Source: Typha latifolia
Lineage: Eukaryota; Streptophyta; Magnoliopsida; Poales; Typhaceae
Direction of reading: 5' to 3'
DNA: 64,000 nt
Assembly: GCA_019914945.1 (NCBI GenBank)
Contig: CM034111.1
Coordinates: forward strand, 4,216,001-4,280,000
In this document: in pieces, positions 61,561 to 64,000 of the stretch
How the letters are laid out: every line of letters begins with the position of its first letter
Numbering within the stretch: the stretch's first letter is position 1
Translations under genes and position numbers: made by a program
The notes under the pieces: model-generated
Database searches by the model: none
The model's input: only the letters and a program-made list of their open reading frames with translations
What the model was told of the DNA's origin: nothing

Positions 61561-64000
61561 ACGAGCTTATGCAACAAACCAAACATAGACAGACAACTTA
61601 AATAAACTGTTCACAATGCTCCTATCTCCAAGAATCATATGCAACTACAAAGACAAAAATGGAACAGAATAAGTTCTAAGCAGCAAGAAAAAAAAAATTG
61701 GTCAACTTGTACAACTTTCTTTTACATACACAACATGCTCAAAAGAGCAGCTCAACTAAGTTTTATTTCTTTAATTCTAGATTTCCTCAGTGGTCTTATT
61801 GTATATATCTAATAAGAACTTTAAAAAGGAATGTCAGCATCATATAGCATTAGCAGATAACAAGTATCTCGTATCATATTAAATGCAATGTAAACTCAGT
61901 GAAATCTATCCAAAGATCTATTTTCACTCAAACAATAGATAGAACTAAGTCCAAAATCCATACCACTAAGTCAACATTACATACTAGTACGTCAAAAATA
62001 TATTATAATTAGTAGTATATAATAATGTGTTAGCAGTATATACTTATTAAAAGATAGCAATGCTGACTTCAAACGTAAGAATTTCAAAATAGAAGTCACA
62101 CATATATATATATATATAACTCAATAATTCAAACATGACACTATCACAAGTTGTACATTTTCTAACCTCGTATTAAATGCTACTAACGTAGTAAGTTAAT
62201 ATGATATACTAGGTTAACAAGAAAAAAGATATAAAAGAGATACCACGTTAAAATTAAATAGATGAATTATAGGGAAAATGGGTCGAACTCATTCAAACTA
62301 ATGCCTTTTTCTCTCTCTCCTCTCACTTGTATAAACTTGGGTAGATATAAGGAGTTTTTACCAAACTAGCTCTATTTGAAAATGTATTTATCAAAATATA
62401 TTTTTCTGTACTACTAACTAAAATGCTTAAAGTTTAAAAGTTTTTTTTATAAATAAAGATCTCCTAGGTTAAGGGATATGAATTATTTTTAATAAAAACG
62501 TTGATAAAATTAACATTTTACTTAAAATAGACTAATCTTATCAATGTTTTAAGTAAAATGGTTAATTGTTGAGCATTTTATTTAGAGCTATAATAAAATA
62601 AACCTATTTTAGTATTTAAATTTTTATGTTACCTACTTTGGTAAATAAATCTATTTGGTCAACAACTCATAAATAAGCTACCTTTTGTTTATTAAATTTG
62701 ATTAGGTAAATTTTGATAATAGAAAGATTGAGCTAGTAAAAAAGTGACAGGTCTATTTTCTACTCTAGATGTATAACAATCTTATTTTGTTAAAAAAAAA
62801 AATTAAGAGGCCTTTTAGTGCAAATTTCCCATTTTTTATTATTTAAATCTTCTCTTATTTTTTTATAGGTCTAATACATTTTAAAATTAAAATATTAAAC
62901 TAGGTGTATTTGAAAATTGCCGGCTCAGTCAGCGACTTTTAAATATAAGTCGCTACCTAAGTCAATCACTTATATAGAAATTCTAAATCCTCTGAAAAAA
63001 TTACAAAGTTTTAAATAAAAATTTTTATATAAATTATTTTTTAATTCAGATAAATAGTTTCTAAACACACTTAGGGTCGTATTTAAATGTTAAATTATAC
63101 TAGATAAGTGAAAGAAATATTTAGGAGGGCTAATTTGGTCAAAAACCATGACAATGACGTGTCTGCATCATTTTCATACGACCATACAAGCACTGTTTTT
63201 GTTTCCCTTTTGTTTAGGCGACTAATTGGCAACCACTAAGGCTGCGTGCCTCCGTCTCCGTGGGGCTTCGTCTATCCATCACCAACGGCTATCGTGCAAC
63301 GGCGGCCTTCCCACAAAAGCCCTTCTCCGCCACCACCATATAAGTAGCATATATATACTGGAGTTGTGGCTTAGTAGTGTCTGTGGGATAATAACGACTC
63401 CTCCGCTTGGCGTATCCCGAGCCGGATGGCTTGTAGGCTCTCCAATTCCATCATCCATTTGGAGGTATTTTAACCACATTGTTAACATACAGCTGATACT
63501 ATCTATTTCTTGAATTAAAGTTGGGTCTTTTTTTTTTGGATTGACTTTTATTCAGGCACCGCCGCAAAGGAAGTCATGGAAAGGAAGGCCCAGATTAGCT
63601 CCTGGTATGTAAAAGTTGGCTTTTTGGGGATGAATGAGAGATGGGTTTTGTTAGCTGTGATATACAAATTGAGATGAAAAGTTGGTTTTTGGAAGGAAGT
63701 TAGAGCTATTAACCATGAAAAATATGGGGATGCTGCAACTACAAATTGGTCGTAGATGTTAAATTGGGTGGGGGGCGGTGGTGTGGGGTGAGAAAAAGAT
63801 GAAGATAGACCTCAATAGGACTTATAGGAGATTGTTTGGAAGCCGGTTATAGCTTTATGGACTCTAATTTGCCATGCCATTAGAATATAACCCAATGAGC
63901 TTCTTATTTTATAGATGAAAGAACTTTACTGCAGTCATTGTTTTAATAATTAGTAGTTCAGATAAATTGACTAGTCCTCATCTGGTTGTGGACAGTCATA
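61561..64000. other. Intergenic, no supported gene
   Basis: AT-rich to about 63200. A GC-richer patch at 63226-63470 has an open frame with no ATG at its start and no recognised domain. A short stretch 63556-63604 is bordered by acceptor-like TTTATTCAG and donor-like GTATGT, but it does not join the upstream frame without a stop, so no gene is called. A plus-strand gene extending past the window cannot be excluded. Confidence 0.4.

Noticed and set aside
63226..63604. Possible first exons of a gene leaving the window
   Set aside because: The frames do not join without a stop and nothing is recognised; kept only as an intergenic note.

Overview
This is a 64-kb piece of an AT-rich, repeat-laden plant nuclear genome. 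GT-AG introns, a plant MIR156 hairpin, a WRKY group IIa gene, a class II (PTEN-type) formin, cinnamoyl-CoA reductase and plant-type Ty3, L1, hAT-like and SINE elements all agree with an angiosperm. The formin resembles monocot class II formins as I remember them, so a monocot, possibly not a grass, is my inference; the species cannot be named from the sequence.

Layout. (1) 1-2670 (+): the last four exons of a cinnamoyl-CoA reductase gene, with a MITE in its last intron. (2) 4706-10787: a complete-ended but decayed Ty3/gypsy chromovirus-like retrotransposon on the minus strand, with two LTRs, an initiator-Met PBS, gag, pol and a 5-bp target duplication. (3) 14395-14707 (-): a MIR156 locus with the exact 20-nt miR156, its star arm, a long CT repeat in the predicted leader and a TATA box. 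(4) 15779-16715: a solo LTR with a perfect 5-bp target duplication, structurally related to the element at 4706-10787. (5) 16993-17104 (-): an isolated possible terminal coding exon. (6) 20667-23030: two successive LTR-plus-PBS remnants. (7) 23670-23790: a compact cluster of G-box, CCAAT, TGACGTCA and W-box motifs. (8) 28376-29667 (+): a four-exon WRKY group IIa gene. (9) 34651-56462 (-): a complete 17-exon class II formin spread over about 22 kb. Its introns hold a SINE, two related hAT-like GA-rich elements, a truncated LINE and a partial duplication of exon 16. (10) 57-64 kb: degenerate minisatellite, LTR-like remnants and another MITE, with no convincing gene.

The genes do not form one pathway: CCR acts in lignin monomer synthesis, miR156 in phase change through SPL mRNAs, the WRKY protein in stress transcription and the formin in actin and microtubule organisation. 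The findings I rate highest are the MIR156 locus, the full formin exon structure with its remote first exon, the hAT-like element family with 8-bp target duplications, and the TTCGAA-rich LTR family. All exon models were derived by hand from reading frame, splice sites and family conservation; no alignment or folding software was run.
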